The notes under the pieces are model-generated. The model worked only from the letters and a program-made list of their open reading frames with translations, made no database searches and was not told where the DNA came from. From NCBI GenBank assembly GCA_963281255.1, contig OY725501.1, positions 3,015,674 to 3,079,673 on the forward strand: a stretch of DNA of 64,000 bases, in the 5' to 3' direction. The translations under genes were made by a program, and so were the position numbers. This stretch comes from Aphrocallistes beatrix (lineage: Eukaryota; Porifera; Hexactinellida; Sceptrulophora; Aphrocallistidae). Position 1 is the stretch's first letter, and each line of letters begins with the position of its first letter. Below, one piece after another: positions 1 to 10,223 of this stretch.

Positions 1-712
1 ATAGTAAGGATGTGTTTCAGAAACGAGTTACATTTCTATTTGAATCCGCAAATTTCAAATGAATTATATACCGTGACACATGGCACTGGTTAATAATTGT
101 AGGAAATAATAGATTGAACGAGGTTATTGTATATGCTGGCTTCTGCTTCTGCTGAATCACTCTAAACCATTCATGAAAGAACCATACGGATCACGGAAAT
201 TAAGGATTTAACCAGAATGCGATTAGGAACCAAAACAGGTAGAGTAACGTATATAAATCAACTCTTAATTTTCACTATTTTAGGAACTGGCGACAACCTT
301 GAGGTGGAGACAGTATCCATGATATCTTAAATTTATTTATACGTCCCGACTGGAACACCTGTAAATTGATACAGGTGTATGTCAATACTAATTTGATAGG
401 CATTAAGAATGTGTACACCCCTTGCCTTAGTAGGCATATTCCGAGCTACGCAACAGCCAGTGGAAATCGTACAGCTGTAATTTACGTATTACACTTGTTC
501 CTTTTGTTAATTGAATAGCTTAGAGGACAATAGTGCACCTACACTGTATAATCATCACCAGGACATTGGAGTCGTTAGAATAATATATATGCAGACAGTG
601 TATTATATCCACAAGCTATCTCTGTACTATAATAGAAATCTCATAGAGAATACCTCGTAACACTGAGTATATATATTACTGATAGCTCACTTTATCAAGA
701 GTTCCAGCTGAA
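1..712. other. Non-coding 5' flank of KCTD-like gene
   Basis: I see no gene in this AT-rich stretch. A TATA-rich run at about 668-677 lies roughly 40 bases before the first ATG of the KCTD-like gene and could serve its promoter; this is inference only. Confidence 0.4.
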
Positions 713-1411
713 ATGGCTACCAACAATGTCGCCCCCCATTTCATACAGCCTGATGGCACAAATAACAACACAAACAATGCATGCAAACGGGAGTCAAGCA
801 CCATTGAAGACTTACTCACCACCTCCTCAAACTGGATAAAACTGAACGTTGGAGGAACCTACTTCTCTACTAGCAAGACTACACTCAAAAAGTACCCAGA
901 CTGTATCCTATACGAACTCGTCCGTGAACCTGGAGAAAAGCTGTCTCCTTTCCTAGACGAGACGGGAGCTGTACTTATAGACAGGGACCCTAAATACTTC
1001 TCTGTTATTCTGGAATACCTACGTTCTGGTGACTTCTACTTCTGTTCCAGCATATGCGAGTCCGCTATTCGAGCTGAAGCGAAGTACTTTAACCTTCCTC
1101 AACTCGCAGAGTTGGTCACGAGTAAAATAAAGAAGAAGCAGCTTGAACTACAGGCCACGAATGTACATAGAGTCTGCAGCCTCAAGCATGATGAAATCTC
1201 CTCATTCCTATCTTCCCTCTCAGACGGTTGGAAGCTATGCCAAATACTCCCCAATCAGAAAGAAAATACTTTCTTAGTGATTGTCGCCAAGTGTTTTGAC
1301 ACCCCCCTGACACCAATGAATGCACCCTTCGCACCTAAAGCAGCTAAAGTTTTTGACAGCCCTAAAGAACCAGCGAAATCTAAATCTAAAACTTTTGGGA
1401 AGTTTTTATAA
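713..1411 (+). CDS. KCTD-type BTB/T1 domain protein
   Basis: This is an uninterrupted 232-residue reading frame starting at an ATG. A T1-type BTB fold occupies about residues 40-140: it opens with WIKLNVGGTYFSTSKTTL and continues with the DRDPKYFSVILEYLRSG segment typical of the KCTD family. No membrane segments follow, so this is a soluble KCTD protein and not a Kv channel. Many KCTD proteins are substrate adaptors for cullin-3 ubiquitin ligases, or form pentamers that bind other partners; which one applies here is not visible. The N-terminal 40 residues are Asn/Thr-rich and the last 50 are basic and Ser/Lys-rich, both probably disordered. The family is clear, the subfamily is not. Confidence 0.9.
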   Translation: MATNNVAPHFIQPDGTNNNTNNACKRESSTIEDLLTTSSNWIKLNVGGTYFSTSKTTLKKYPDCILYELVREPGEKLSPFLDETGAVLIDRDPKYFSVILEYLRSGDFYFCSSICESAIRAEAKYFNLPQLAELVTSKIKKKQLELQATNVHRVCSLKHDEISSFLSSLSDGWKLCQILPNQKENTFLVIVAKCFDTPLTPMNAPFAPKAAKVFDSPKEPAKSKSKTFGKFL

Positions 1412-2959
1412 ATGTCCACCCTTTCTCCCCAGGTTTTCTACCAAAGAACTAGACATTGGTTTTTTTATCTAAGCTTTTCCCATACAACTCATACATTTGT
1501 TTTACTGGTGTCTTCCGCTGGGTTATTTTATGTTACTAGATTTTGATAGCATAATGACTTCTCTATGATTGTACTGATATGAGGCTTTTAGTTATTATAT
1601 ACTTAATCATAAGATTTGCATATTCGAATGTGCTCCAACTTTTAAGGAGTAATGGGGAGAATCTGATTGATTGGTTACAAGGAGTTAAGTGACAAAATTA
1701 TAACTCGCATTGGTTCAAATTTTGGTTAGTCTGTGGATACCGGCCGCGTCCTAGCCTTTAACTCCATAATTTCAGGGCCGGCGCCACTGGTCCGGTTGGT
1801 ACGGTTTTAACCGGACCACTTTTTAGACCATTTCGGCCCGCGTGCAACTCTGCTTCAAAAACCGTGGCGCCGGCGCTGCATTATTATACTATTCACTACT
1901 TTCATGCACTCATCTGCCACAAACAACATTCTCAACTGTAGTTAATAAATTTGCCCGTATCAACTGCTGACACTTTGGTAATGTGTCTGTTTCTGCTTAG
2001 TTACATCTCTAAGATTTGTTGTTACTGATGCAAACCACGTCAGATATGACCGTAGCTAACTTAAATAAAGGAATATTCTTATAAAATTTAATTTGAATAG
2101 CTTCATACTCAGTAACTAAATGCAAATATTCAATTTAATTGTGACGCTATTATCACGTTATTATCATGTTATATACTTCCCTAAATTGGATTTAGTTGAT
2201 CTGAGTGATTCCAAGAAATATTCTTGAGTCTGAATAGTATTATCTTTCCATCCTAATGTTAGTTGGTGCCCTATAAAACCATCAAATCTAGGAATACATT
2301 CTAATTAGGAATTTTAACTAGCTAGAATATCTAGAATTCTCTCTTCACCCCAAATCCATTGCTTTATCTGATCTGAGGACAAGACTGTACCACTTGTGTA
2401 CTTCTTTTCTGCTAATTAACATATCAACTTTGTTCCACTTCCTGCGATAATTTAGACTGTGCTATCGTATCAGCACCTCAGCAATAAACACACCTCGATT
2501 TTAGTCGTTGAACCCGGATATGACGTAATCTGATGCTGCGATTCTAAAGATAGCCTAGAGTCTTCCATAAATTGAACTTGTTAATTTGTTGCTTTGAAAT
2601 GATTCGTCTTTCAAACGAGCTTAAACTTACCTCGCTAATTTAGGCATAATCGTAAGTTCGCAATTGACACAAGACCCATGTCGGTAGAGAAGCCGTTTCT
2701 AATTCCATGTATAGTCTTAGTTATATTTAGTACCTCTTTATTTTCATTAGATTTGTTGCATGCAGACTTCATTAGTAATTCATTTACGTTATTCCACTCC
2801 ACCTTCTCTGTCGCTACCTCTATAAGGAATTGGCCCCGTGGTTTTAGTTTCAATTTAGTCTGGATTAATTGAAGAAAATTAGGCCTGCGAGAATATAAAT
2901 AGAATTGATTATTACTAAATTCATCTAATATATCCTAGTCCAGATCTGAAACCAGAACA
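1412..2959. other. Intergenic region with one hAT-like insertion
   Basis: I see no convincing coding sequence. It holds an AATAAA at 1944-1949 that could end the KCTD-like transcript, and a short GC-rich palindromic insertion at 1773-1878, listed separately. The rest is AT-rich. The small open frames near 2635-2872 overlap on opposite strands and look like chance. Confidence 0.5.
1773..1878. mobile_element. hAT-like MITE (106 bp)
   Basis: A GC-rich island begins CAGGGCCGGCGCCAC and ends with its reverse complement, with one mismatch in 15. A second perfect 10-bp inverted pair (1788-1797 with 1809-1818) lies inside. The flanking octamers CATAATTT and CATTATTA agree at 6 of 8 positions, consistent with a decayed 8-bp hAT target-site duplication. 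It is non-coding. Confidence 0.6.
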
Positions 2960-4651
2960 ATGTCTCAAACACCTTCTGCTCCCCCTGCGACCGCTCCTAG
3001 TCTCTACCCACAGGTCCAGCCGGGTTACGCTCCTCCCGCACAGGGTGCTACACAGGCACCTCCTCCTCAAGGTTATGCACAAACTGCTCCTCCTCAAGGT
3101 TATGCACAGACTGCTCCTCCTCAAGGTGCTCCCCAGGGGACCTACCCCCCAACGGGTGCTCCCCAAGGATCCTATCCCCCTACAGGTGCCCCACAAGGCG
3201 CTCACCCTCCTGGCCCTACCCCCGGATACGCTCCCCCTGCGGAATCGACAGCTCAGGGTGTTGCCAAGGCATTCGACTCGATGGTTGACAAAGTGAAGAA
3301 GGTAGCGATTGGGGGCGTCACCCAGCCTAAAACCTCGATTGAGTGCTTCAAGGACGGGAACGTGGTCTCCCTCAAGAGCAAGGTGTCCAACTTCCTGCGG
3401 ATCCTGGCTGACGGACGCGTGGACAGCAGAGGTCCTGACGGTAAGGATGCCATCTCACAGTTTGTGGTGAAGGTGGTAGGTCCTGGTATCGTGACGCTAC
3501 AGAGCGCTAACAACCAGAATAACTTCCTCTCCCTCTACCAGGGGGTTGTGAACGGGACAGGACAAGGGGGCGGGGCATTCTGCCACTTCACCCTAGTCGA
3601 GGCTCCTGACACAGCCATCAGCCTATCGGCCATGGGAGAACCTGGCCTCTGTGTGGGTGTGACACAGGACGGAGGGATCGCAGACCCCAAACACGTCCAG
3701 CCAGGACACCACTTCGCCCAGTTCACAGCTGTCCTCATCAGAGAAGGCATCGCCGCCATCCAACCCGCCTCCACTGGCCCCGCCCCCGGACTCCCGGCCA
3801 TGTTCGCGCTCCGCGACGGCAACACCATCCAGCTGATCAGCAAGATGAGCGGGAAGCCGCTGCACATCGCGAAGAACGGACGTCTGTCCAGCTCAGGGGA
3901 CTACTCGGAGCTGTGCGACTTCCTCGTGGTGCAGAAGGACCCCGGCGTCCTGATGCTGAGGAGCTCCACCATCCGCTCCTTCTTCCTCTGCATCTACCAG
4001 AACGAGACGGAGGGACGCGGACAAGGGGGCAAGTTCTGCGAAGTGAAGCCTAGTCCCACTCCGGACAACTATGTCACGTTTGAGTCGGTCAAGTGTCCTG
4101 GTCAGTTCGTAGGTATCAACAACAACGGAGTACCCCAGAGAGCGGACAAGATGTCCCCCATCCACGCCGAGACCCATTTCCGGATCAGGATTGTGAGGGT
4201 GGTCCCATCACAGGAACAGCTACCCGTGCTGCTGCGAATGGACGGCCAACCCTCCATGTTGAACAACATGCGTGATGGGATCAAGGTGCAGCTTGTCTCG
4301 CGTTCTTTCGGCGACACTCTAGAGATCCGAGACAACGGACTCGTTTCCGGTAAGGGAGGATCCTCCTTCAACAGCGACTTTGTCATCGTGAGTCGCGGTG
4401 GGAACATTGTATCTTTCCAGCACTCCAAGCACAAGGGCTACATGCTGTGTGTCCACGCTAACTCAGTGAAGGGGAAGCTAGGCTCAGGGGCGATGGTTGA
4501 TTTTGTTGTCCATGAGACGTTCGACAGACATATCCTACTCGAGTCGCTGGCGAACCCTGGACAGTTCCTAGCTGTGACCTCCTCCGGCGAGCTGAAGCCG
4601 CCCAACAAGACCAACATTCAAGATCCGGACTGTCAGTTCTATATTAAGTAA
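2960..4651 (+). CDS. Three-repeat beta-trefoil (fascin-like) protein with Pro/Gln-rich head
   Basis: This 563-residue single-exon protein has two parts. Residues 1-95 are a low-complexity head of PPQGYAQTA and GAPQG-type repeats, like the flexible heads of annexin VII/XI. From about residue 124 three repeats of roughly 145 residues follow, starting near 124, 279 and 420. Each opens with a DGN/DGI-VQL-SK strand and contains an L-x-x-YQ (or similar) G-rich turn followed by FC-type strands. This matches the fascin/FGF-like beta-trefoil fold. True fascins have four trefoils and no such head, so actin bundling is only a possibility. No signal peptide or membrane segment is seen. It could instead be a lectin-like trefoil protein. 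Third-codon positions are much more GC-rich than the surroundings, suggesting high expression. Confidence 0.75.
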   Translation: MSQTPSAPPATAPSLYPQVQPGYAPPAQGATQAPPPQGYAQTAPPQGYAQTAPPQGAPQGTYPPTGAPQGSYPPTGAPQGAHPPGPTPGYAPPAESTAQGVAKAFDSMVDKVKKVAIGGVTQPKTSIECFKDGNVVSLKSKVSNFLRILADGRVDSRGPDGKDAISQFVVKVVGPGIVTLQSANNQNNFLSLYQGVVNGTGQGGGAFCHFTLVEAPDTAISLSAMGEPGLCVGVTQDGGIADPKHVQPGHHFAQFTAVLIREGIAAIQPASTGPAPGLPAMFALRDGNTIQLISKMSGKPLHIAKNGRLSSSGDYSELCDFLVVQKDPGVLMLRSSTIRSFFLCIYQNETEGRGQGGKFCEVKPSPTPDNYVTFESVKCPGQFVGINNNGVPQRADKMSPIHAETHFRIRIVRVVPSQEQLPVLLRMDGQPSMLNNMRDGIKVQLVSRSFGDTLEIRDNGLVSGKGGSSFNSDFVIVSRGGNIVSFQHSKHKGYMLCVHANSVKGKLGSGAMVDFVVHETFDRHILLESLANPGQFLAVTSSGELKPPNKTNIQDPDCQFYIK

Positions 4652-5060
4652 TACCTGCCTGTCACCCCTAGATACTGCACCCCATAGACATGCTATATGC
4701 CCTAGTGTTAGAAGTATATTCAGGATATTCTGTTGTTTGTTACAGATTGTAACATTGGTTAAGTATTTCTTTATTGTTAGAGTAGTCTTGTATTCATGAA
4801 AATATTTATTTCCAAATGTTTGAGATTTAAAAACTTTCTAAGATAGAAGTACCGCCATTGGTGGTGAGAGAGAAGGAAACCTTTTAAGAACTTAATTAAT
4901 TGTCTGTAGTTCAATGATTTGAAAGTAGTTTGAATTAAGATCTCAGATCTGATAGACTGTGTAGCCTAGCACTGTATTACATAACATTACATCAGATTAA
5001 TATAAATACTTTAGTTTCTATAATTAGGAATTTGCCTTGAGCATTCTAATATTATCTTCA
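4652..5060. other. Intergenic region
   Basis: AT-rich spacer between two co-directional genes. I see no gene, RNA or repeat in it. Confidence 0.4.
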
Positions 5061-6497
5061 ATGGCAACGAATGGCTTGGAGCGTTACGACGGCGATAATT
5101 TCAACTCTCTTGATGATTCTGCCATCACTCTGATGGAGCCCGGGGCTGAAATCGAGTCTCACATCCAACCTTTCCGCGAGAAAATGGAAATGGAACGAAG
5201 AGCCATGGCTGTGAACTTCCAACGTCTCAAAGACATAATCGACATTCGTGAACGAGAATTCACTGAGCAGTTCGATCTTACCTGCTCGTCCGTGGAGAAA
5301 GAGATGGAGGAGAGAGAAGCACAGTTGAAGAGCATCCAGCAGACAGTCATGGATATGACTTTCTCGATGAAGGAGAACTCTCTCATATCCACTCTCCAGA
5401 TAGCCCAGCAACCCCTGATGGAGAAGTTGCAGCAGCTGACAGATGAACTGCACATCCTCTCAGATCTGAAGGTGCAGTCTGACATAGGAGCGGTTGAGCA
5501 GAGTATCCGGCTATTCGGGGACACCAGTAACCCTGTGGAGGAGTTGGAGTTTAAGGATGCACAGCCACCTCAAGATCCTGTCCCTCCCATCCCGCCCGCT
5601 CCAGTACAGGAGGCTGCACCTGTTCCAGATAAAAACGGAGTTGTTAAGCTCCCATATACTGCCAGGAAGAAGTGCGTGTGGAGCTCGTATGCTGCAGGGT
5701 TTGATATAGACGGACTGTCTAACCCTAGAGGTGTAACTTCATGCGATGTGACGGGAAACGTGTATGTAGCGGATCACGGGAACCATCGAATACAGGTGTG
5801 CACACCTGATGGGCGTCCTCAGAGATCTATCATGGACAGAGGAATGTCTTATCCGCTTTACATTACGATTGGTCTGAATCATAACGAACTGTTCGTATCA
5901 TCCCATTACGCTCTGATAAAGTTCTCTTCGGAGGGAGAGTTCCTAGCAAAGTGTGCCATTCAGAAGAGTTCGTATCGAGGAATAGACAAGGACGAGAAAG
6001 GGAATATCTACGCGTGTGAATGGAGGAATTACACGATCGTGGTGCACGAGCCTGCCAACCTCCGAGTGGAAAGTAGAATCACACTTCAGACAGTTGATAT
6101 ATCATCACGCAGGAAGTTGAATGATGTTAAAATTCGCGAGAAGCAGTTGTACATCCTGTTTGCTTACAACGGATTCTGGAACAGCTTCAACTACAAAGAG
6201 TTTCCTCTACAAGTGTACAGCTTTAAAGGAGAGCATCTGAAGAGCATTGCTAGTGGGAGTATATTACAGAAACCAGTTTGTTTGTGTATTGACGTGGATG
6301 GGAACTTCCTTGTATCCGACTACTGGAAGCACGTCGTGTTCGTTATCTCAGCTACTGGAGCTCTACTGGGTAGCATCGGAAAGTCAGGAGACGGTAAGGA
6401 GGATGCGAGTTATCCCACCGGAATATGTCTGAACAAGGAAGGAACTCTTCTCGTTGTGTCCACTGGCAGGACAGAAGGGACGTTACAGGCCTTCTGA
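5061..6497 (+). CDS. Coiled-coil NHL-repeat protein (TRIM2/3/71-like without RING)
   Basis: The frame is open from 5037 but only via a TTG; the first ATG is at 5061 and gives 478 residues. About residues 40-145 are rich in Glu, Gln, Met and Leu in heptads and form a coiled coil. A Pro-rich linker follows. From about residue 200 there are repeated blades of the type NPRGVTSCDVTGNVYVADH and GNHRIQV, diagnostic of an NHL beta-propeller of about six blades. No RING finger or B-box is present, so it is a TRIM-NHL relative that has lost, or never had, the ligase end. NHL propellers bind RNA or protein; its role here is unknown. It is a single exon ending near the last blade. Confidence 0.85.
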   Translation: MATNGLERYDGDNFNSLDDSAITLMEPGAEIESHIQPFREKMEMERRAMAVNFQRLKDIIDIREREFTEQFDLTCSSVEKEMEEREAQLKSIQQTVMDMTFSMKENSLISTLQIAQQPLMEKLQQLTDELHILSDLKVQSDIGAVEQSIRLFGDTSNPVEELEFKDAQPPQDPVPPIPPAPVQEAAPVPDKNGVVKLPYTARKKCVWSSYAAGFDIDGLSNPRGVTSCDVTGNVYVADHGNHRIQVCTPDGRPQRSIMDRGMSYPLYITIGLNHNELFVSSHYALIKFSSEGEFLAKCAIQKSSYRGIDKDEKGNIYACEWRNYTIVVHEPANLRVESRITLQTVDISSRRKLNDVKIREKQLYILFAYNGFWNSFNYKEFPLQVYSFKGEHLKSIASGSILQKPVCLCIDVDGNFLVSDYWKHVVFVISATGALLGSIGKSGDGKEDASYPTGICLNKEGTLLVVSTGRTEGTLQAF

Positions 6498-6731
6498 CAT
6501 GAGCCAGGACGTTTCAACTGTGTCTAGCGTTTGACCCTATACTTTGATGTTGTTTTGTTTTCTTATGTATTTAGCTCTTGTTTTGTTTGTGCAGATCAAG
6601 GAAACCATCTTTTAAAATTAGTTCTTGTGTCTGTTAATTAATTATCGTAGCAGGATGTGTGGTCCAAACTGCCTGGGCTTATCTCCCTTACAACAGTGTG
6701 AATTGACTTATCTCTAGTTCCACTAGTTACG

Positions 6732-7751
6732 ATGCATCATTTGTTTAAAAGAGACAAATCTAAATCTAAACCCGCCACACAAGATGCAGATCCACTCCCT
6801 CCCCCAGAGGAGCCTAAGCCCCCCTTGGACACCTCCATGGCACAGGCTCGAAGTGAACTAATCTTCCACATTCAACTCGCGCACGGAAGTTCTACCAAGA
6901 AAGTTAAAGATTTCAAAAACATTAAAGAGCTCTACCAGCGTATCGGGGCGGCGTTCGTGCTCGAACCAAAGGACATCGTGTTCTGTACATTAAACACACA
7001 CAAGGTGGACATGTCCAAGCTGCTGGGAGGGCAGATCAACCTGCAGGATTTCATTTACGCGCACTGCAAGGGTGAGAGTAAGGAGGTGACCATAGTGAAG
7101 TCTAAGCCTTCCTTGGGACTAACTATCACAGATAACGGAGCGGGATCGGCTTTCATAAAGCGAGTCAGACTCGAAAGTCTCATGTCCCAGTTCCCTGTTG
7201 TGATGGTGGGAGATCACATTGAGGCTATCAATGGCGCTAGCATGGTCGGAAAGCGACACTATGAGGTGGCGAAGACACTGAAAGAACTGCCGATTGATGT
7301 GGAGTTCACACTGCGGTTAGTGGAGACGCTGAAAGCTTTTGAGGGTATCGGACCTCGAAGCGGAGGGGCGACTAAAACCGGTTCTCAAACAGTACTTGAC
7401 GGAGCGACCGGGGGTCCAGAGGATGATCCAAATGCGGCCAATATTCTAGGCGCCGGGAAACACACGTTGAGGCTGAAGGCTAACGGAGCCGCGGTGATTG
7501 AGGAGATCATGGGGGAGGGAGCGGCTCAGGCTGTCTTGAAAGTAGACGAATTTCTGGAGAACTTTATGGGTATCCGAGATGCAGAGCTCTCACAGACCTT
7601 ATTTGATATCGGGAATTCTAAAGCAACCATAGATGACTTTGCAATCGCTGTAGACAGTGAATTCTCTGAGTTTGAGTTTCCAGACGAGTTTATCTATGAC
7701 ATTTGGGAAGTTTTACCGGGGAAGAAGGCAGCTGGTGTAGACGCTAAATAG
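6732..7751 (+). CDS. GIPC: GIPC PDZ-domain adaptor
   Basis: The single-exon protein has 339 residues, close to the usual GIPC length of about 310-335. The order of domains is that of GIPC: a GH1 ubiquitin-like domain (about residues 35-110), a PDZ domain whose carboxylate-binding loop reads SLGLTITDNG (about 127) and continues FIKRV, and a C-terminal GH2 helical domain (about 240-330) containing LKVDEFLENFMGIRD. GIPC proteins couple receptor tails to myosin VI on endosomes through GH2. The start ATG at 6732 is followed by a Lys-rich and then Pro-rich head, as in animal GIPCs. Nothing unusual is seen. Confidence 0.93.
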   Translation: MHHLFKRDKSKSKPATQDADPLPPPEEPKPPLDTSMAQARSELIFHIQLAHGSSTKKVKDFKNIKELYQRIGAAFVLEPKDIVFCTLNTHKVDMSKLLGGQINLQDFIYAHCKGESKEVTIVKSKPSLGLTITDNGAGSAFIKRVRLESLMSQFPVVMVGDHIEAINGASMVGKRHYEVAKTLKELPIDVEFTLRLVETLKAFEGIGPRSGGATKTGSQTVLDGATGGPEDDPNAANILGAGKHTLRLKANGAAVIEEIMGEGAAQAVLKVDEFLENFMGIRDAELSQTLFDIGNSKATIDDFAIAVDSEFSEFEFPDEFIYDIWEVLPGKKAAGVDAK

Positions 7752-8350
7752 CATGCCAAGGTGCTATTTTCGTTGTTATGTTATGTGTACATACATAATT
7801 ATTTAAACTTTATGTAGTAGAATATGTTGTCTCAGTTTGTGTTTTATCTTTGTCAGCTATGATCTTATGCGGTGAATATATGCTATTATTTCTTCATTTA
7901 TCTATTAATTTGTATTTATAGACCTGCTGCTGGTGTCTAGTTATGTATGTACAATCGCTTGCTTTGCGCGACTAGCAATTACGATCATGGGCGTAGCCAG
8001 TACGTTTTGTATGGGGGGGGGCATATCAACCAGCTGGGTACAGGGGCAAAACCCATTGAAGCTACCAACAATTTGTCTGACAATTAAACAGATTCGTATA
8101 ATTGTGAGGTTCTAGAAATACAAATTTAGTAAATAAATTTTCAGACTTGCAGCTGTCCCCCCTGACCCTCCCTACGCCCTTGATTACTATTTATTGGATA
8201 TCCAACAGCTGATATTCACTTGTTATCACTTTGCGTATTTAATTCACACTTGCAACACCAAGTCCGCTCTTTGTTGTTACAGAATACTCACTATAAATGT
8301 ACTATTATTAAATATGTTTTAGTATTTCATAATTGTAATTCTAATATCAA
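7752..8350. other. Intergenic region containing a hAT-like insertion
   Basis: Spacer between GIPC and the sarcoglycan gene. It contains the 197-bp hAT-like element at 7986-8182. No other gene is seen. Confidence 0.5.
7986..8182. mobile_element. hAT-like MITE (197 bp)
   Basis: It starts CATGGGCGTAGCCAG and ends CTCCCTACGCCCTTG, imperfect inverted termini agreeing at 12 of 15 positions. It is flanked by ATTACGAT and ATTACTAT, a 7-of-8 match as expected for a hAT 8-bp target duplication. Runs of G (left) and C (right) lie just inside the ends. It has no transposase and is a non-autonomous copy. Confidence 0.65.
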
Positions 8351-9163
8351 ATGATGGCTGCAAAGAATGCCAGGAAGTATGAGATGAGAGAGAGTTCCCG
8401 TATGCCTACCGGTCTGTACGGATGGAGGAAACGGCTCTTGTACACAGCCGTCATTCTGCTATTATGTCTGATCCTAGTCAACATCGGCCTGACCATCTGG
8501 ATACTGGTGGTACTCAGGTTTAACGTGCATGGCGTGGGTACACTCCGGTTTTCTGGTGACGGACTTGTTGTAGAAGGACCAGTCGAGTTATTGCGCGGCC
8601 TACTAACCAATCGCGTGGCAAGTAATGGGACTGACCCTCTCGTCCTTACTTCCGGTAGCTCTATTCTCCTGCAAGTTGCAAACTCCTCTGTAAACCTTTC
8701 ACAGGACTCCATTGAAGTTCTCACGGAAGAATTTAAGGTTGGGGAGGAAGTGTCTATTACAAATGATAACATTGTGTTCAACTCTACTGTTGACATGAAG
8801 AGAGGCGCAGTAACTGATACATTATCGGTTGATAGGATCGAAGCATTGAGGAATGAAGACATGAGAATTAATGCGCTCGGTAGCAGACTCTCCATTGAGG
8901 GGAGAAATGTTGCGATAAAGTCGTCTATAGGGGATGTTACGATTGAGGCTTTTGACGAGATTAATTTTATTTCGAATGGGACTATTACTCTTAGCTCGGA
9001 GAGCATTATTCTCTCCAACCTGCAAACGATCAACGCCTCTTCTAATCCTACTTTTGTCTTGAATCAGAACGTTATGGAGGTGTGTGCATGTGCGGACAGT
9101 AAGAAGGTGTTTCTACGCCCAGCCCACCTGGGGAACTGTACTACCTCTTCCTTATGCAACTAG
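8351..9163 (+). CDS. Gamma/delta/zeta-type sarcoglycan
   Basis: This 270-residue single-exon type II membrane protein has a short basic N-terminus (PTGLYGWRKRLLY is typical of the family), one membrane anchor at about residues 27-58 and an extracellular beta-strand-rich repeat region. It ends in the conserved Cys cluster VCACADSKKVFLRP...NCTTSSLCN. Vertebrate family members are about 290 residues. Sarcoglycans stabilise the dystrophin-glycoprotein complex at the plasma membrane. A second ATG lies one codon downstream (8354) and either could be used. A copy of the last 70 codons plus 3' UTR occurs at 10771-11077. Confidence 0.9.
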   Translation: MMAAKNARKYEMRESSRMPTGLYGWRKRLLYTAVILLLCLILVNIGLTIWILVVLRFNVHGVGTLRFSGDGLVVEGPVELLRGLLTNRVASNGTDPLVLTSGSSILLQVANSSVNLSQDSIEVLTEEFKVGEEVSITNDNIVFNSTVDMKRGAVTDTLSVDRIEALRNEDMRINALGSRLSIEGRNVAIKSSIGDVTIEAFDEINFISNGTITLSSESIILSNLQTINASSNPTFVLNQNVMEVCACADSKKVFLRPAHLGNCTTSSLCN

Positions 9164-9283
9164 TCAATTTATCACTTTTATTATTCTTTATTTTGTTTTA
9201 ATATTTCAGCCTTATTGATTGCAATATTTTATTGATATATACTACGTACCTATAATTCTCCAATTTCTATATACAGTCGACTC

Positions 9284-9390
9284 CGCTTAATAGGGTCACT
9301 TTTGTCAGGACCAGAATAGCTCTCACACAGAGAAGCGAGTACAAAATATTTTCGGTTAATAGGGTTCCCCGCTTAAACGAGGCAAAATGT
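9284..9390 (+). repeat. Transposon-end-like repeat (copy 1 of 2)
   Basis: This stretch, starting CTCCGCTTAATAGGG, reappears in inverted orientation at 16072-16185 with roughly 80-85% identity by eye. The CCGCTTAAT-type wording resembles the subterminal parts of pogo/Tc1 elements. I cannot see paired termini around it, so its boundaries are approximate. Confidence 0.5.
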
Positions 9391-9402
9391 CTTCTGATTA
9401 TA

Positions 9403-9591
9403 ATTCCATTTGATAGCAAATAGGCTGCTTCCTATTAAGCTATAATACAATTTCTGTGTCTAAATTCAATGGTTTACGAGATATTCGACAAATTACCAAA
9501 TGTGACCAATATGATAAATTATTGAATTAAGACATAGAAATTGTATTATAGCTTAATAGGAGGAAGTAGCCTATTTGCTATCAAATGGGAT
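9403..9591. repeat. Foldback repeat with ~68-bp arms
   Basis: The left arm (about 9403-9470) and right arm (about 9521-9591) are reverse complements with only a few mismatches, around a 50-bp spacer. The arms contain ATTCCATTTGATAGCAAATA and its complement. A transcript would fold into a long hairpin. No target duplication could be fixed by eye. Confidence 0.75.
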
Positions 9592-9712
9592 TAAATTTGA
9601 ATGTCTAGCTATCGCTGTTTTCAAGATATAGCCCCAACTGACCAAAACACGTTTCCATAGCAACACTGGAATGTAAGAACATTCCATGAACAAATTCCAA
9701 ATTTTTCGTATT

Positions 9713-10029
9713 AACACATTCACTTCTCAGTTCTATGCGAAAAACTTTATAATAAAAGCACTTAGAAGTGCCCTTAAACGGCCTCTGAAAATCACTAAAT
9801 TTGACCTAAATATAACCTGTTGCGCAATCATTTGATGACTAATCTAAATTTTAACAACGGATATGGGTGCTTTGACACCATATTTATATATGCTGGTAAT
9901 ACATTCCTAAGCTCTATTGTGTTTTGTTAATGATTTAAGGCAGCTCATGTATTTCTTCAACCATCTTCTACTGCATCCCTAGTGCCAAATTCGCAAATTA
10001 CTCTGAGGCCTTATTATAGTAGGCTATGA
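9713..10029 (+). repeat. Dispersed ~317-bp repeat, copy 1
   Basis: It is almost identical to 52149-52467. Shared sequence starts near TTAACACATTCACTTCTCAG and ends at GTAGGCTATG in both places, while the flanks differ, so it is a dispersed element copy. No coding capacity or terminal repeat is seen. Confidence 0.8.
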
Positions 10030-10223
10030 TAGTAATTATTTTCTTGCAATTATTTGAAATTATTTTTAAATGTTTCCTTATATTTCCAAATTCAGTCCCA
10101 GTTTAGTGTAACTATATGATTGATTTAATTAGAGAGTATTTCACACACACGCAACACAAACGAAACAATCAAGACTCATCACTTTCTGGCTCAATTGTGG
10201 TCTCTCAAATTATCGTTCATCAC

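Noticed and set aside
2635-2872. Two overlapping small open frames upstream of the trefoil gene
   Set aside because: Opposite strands over the same AT-rich sequence, no family features.
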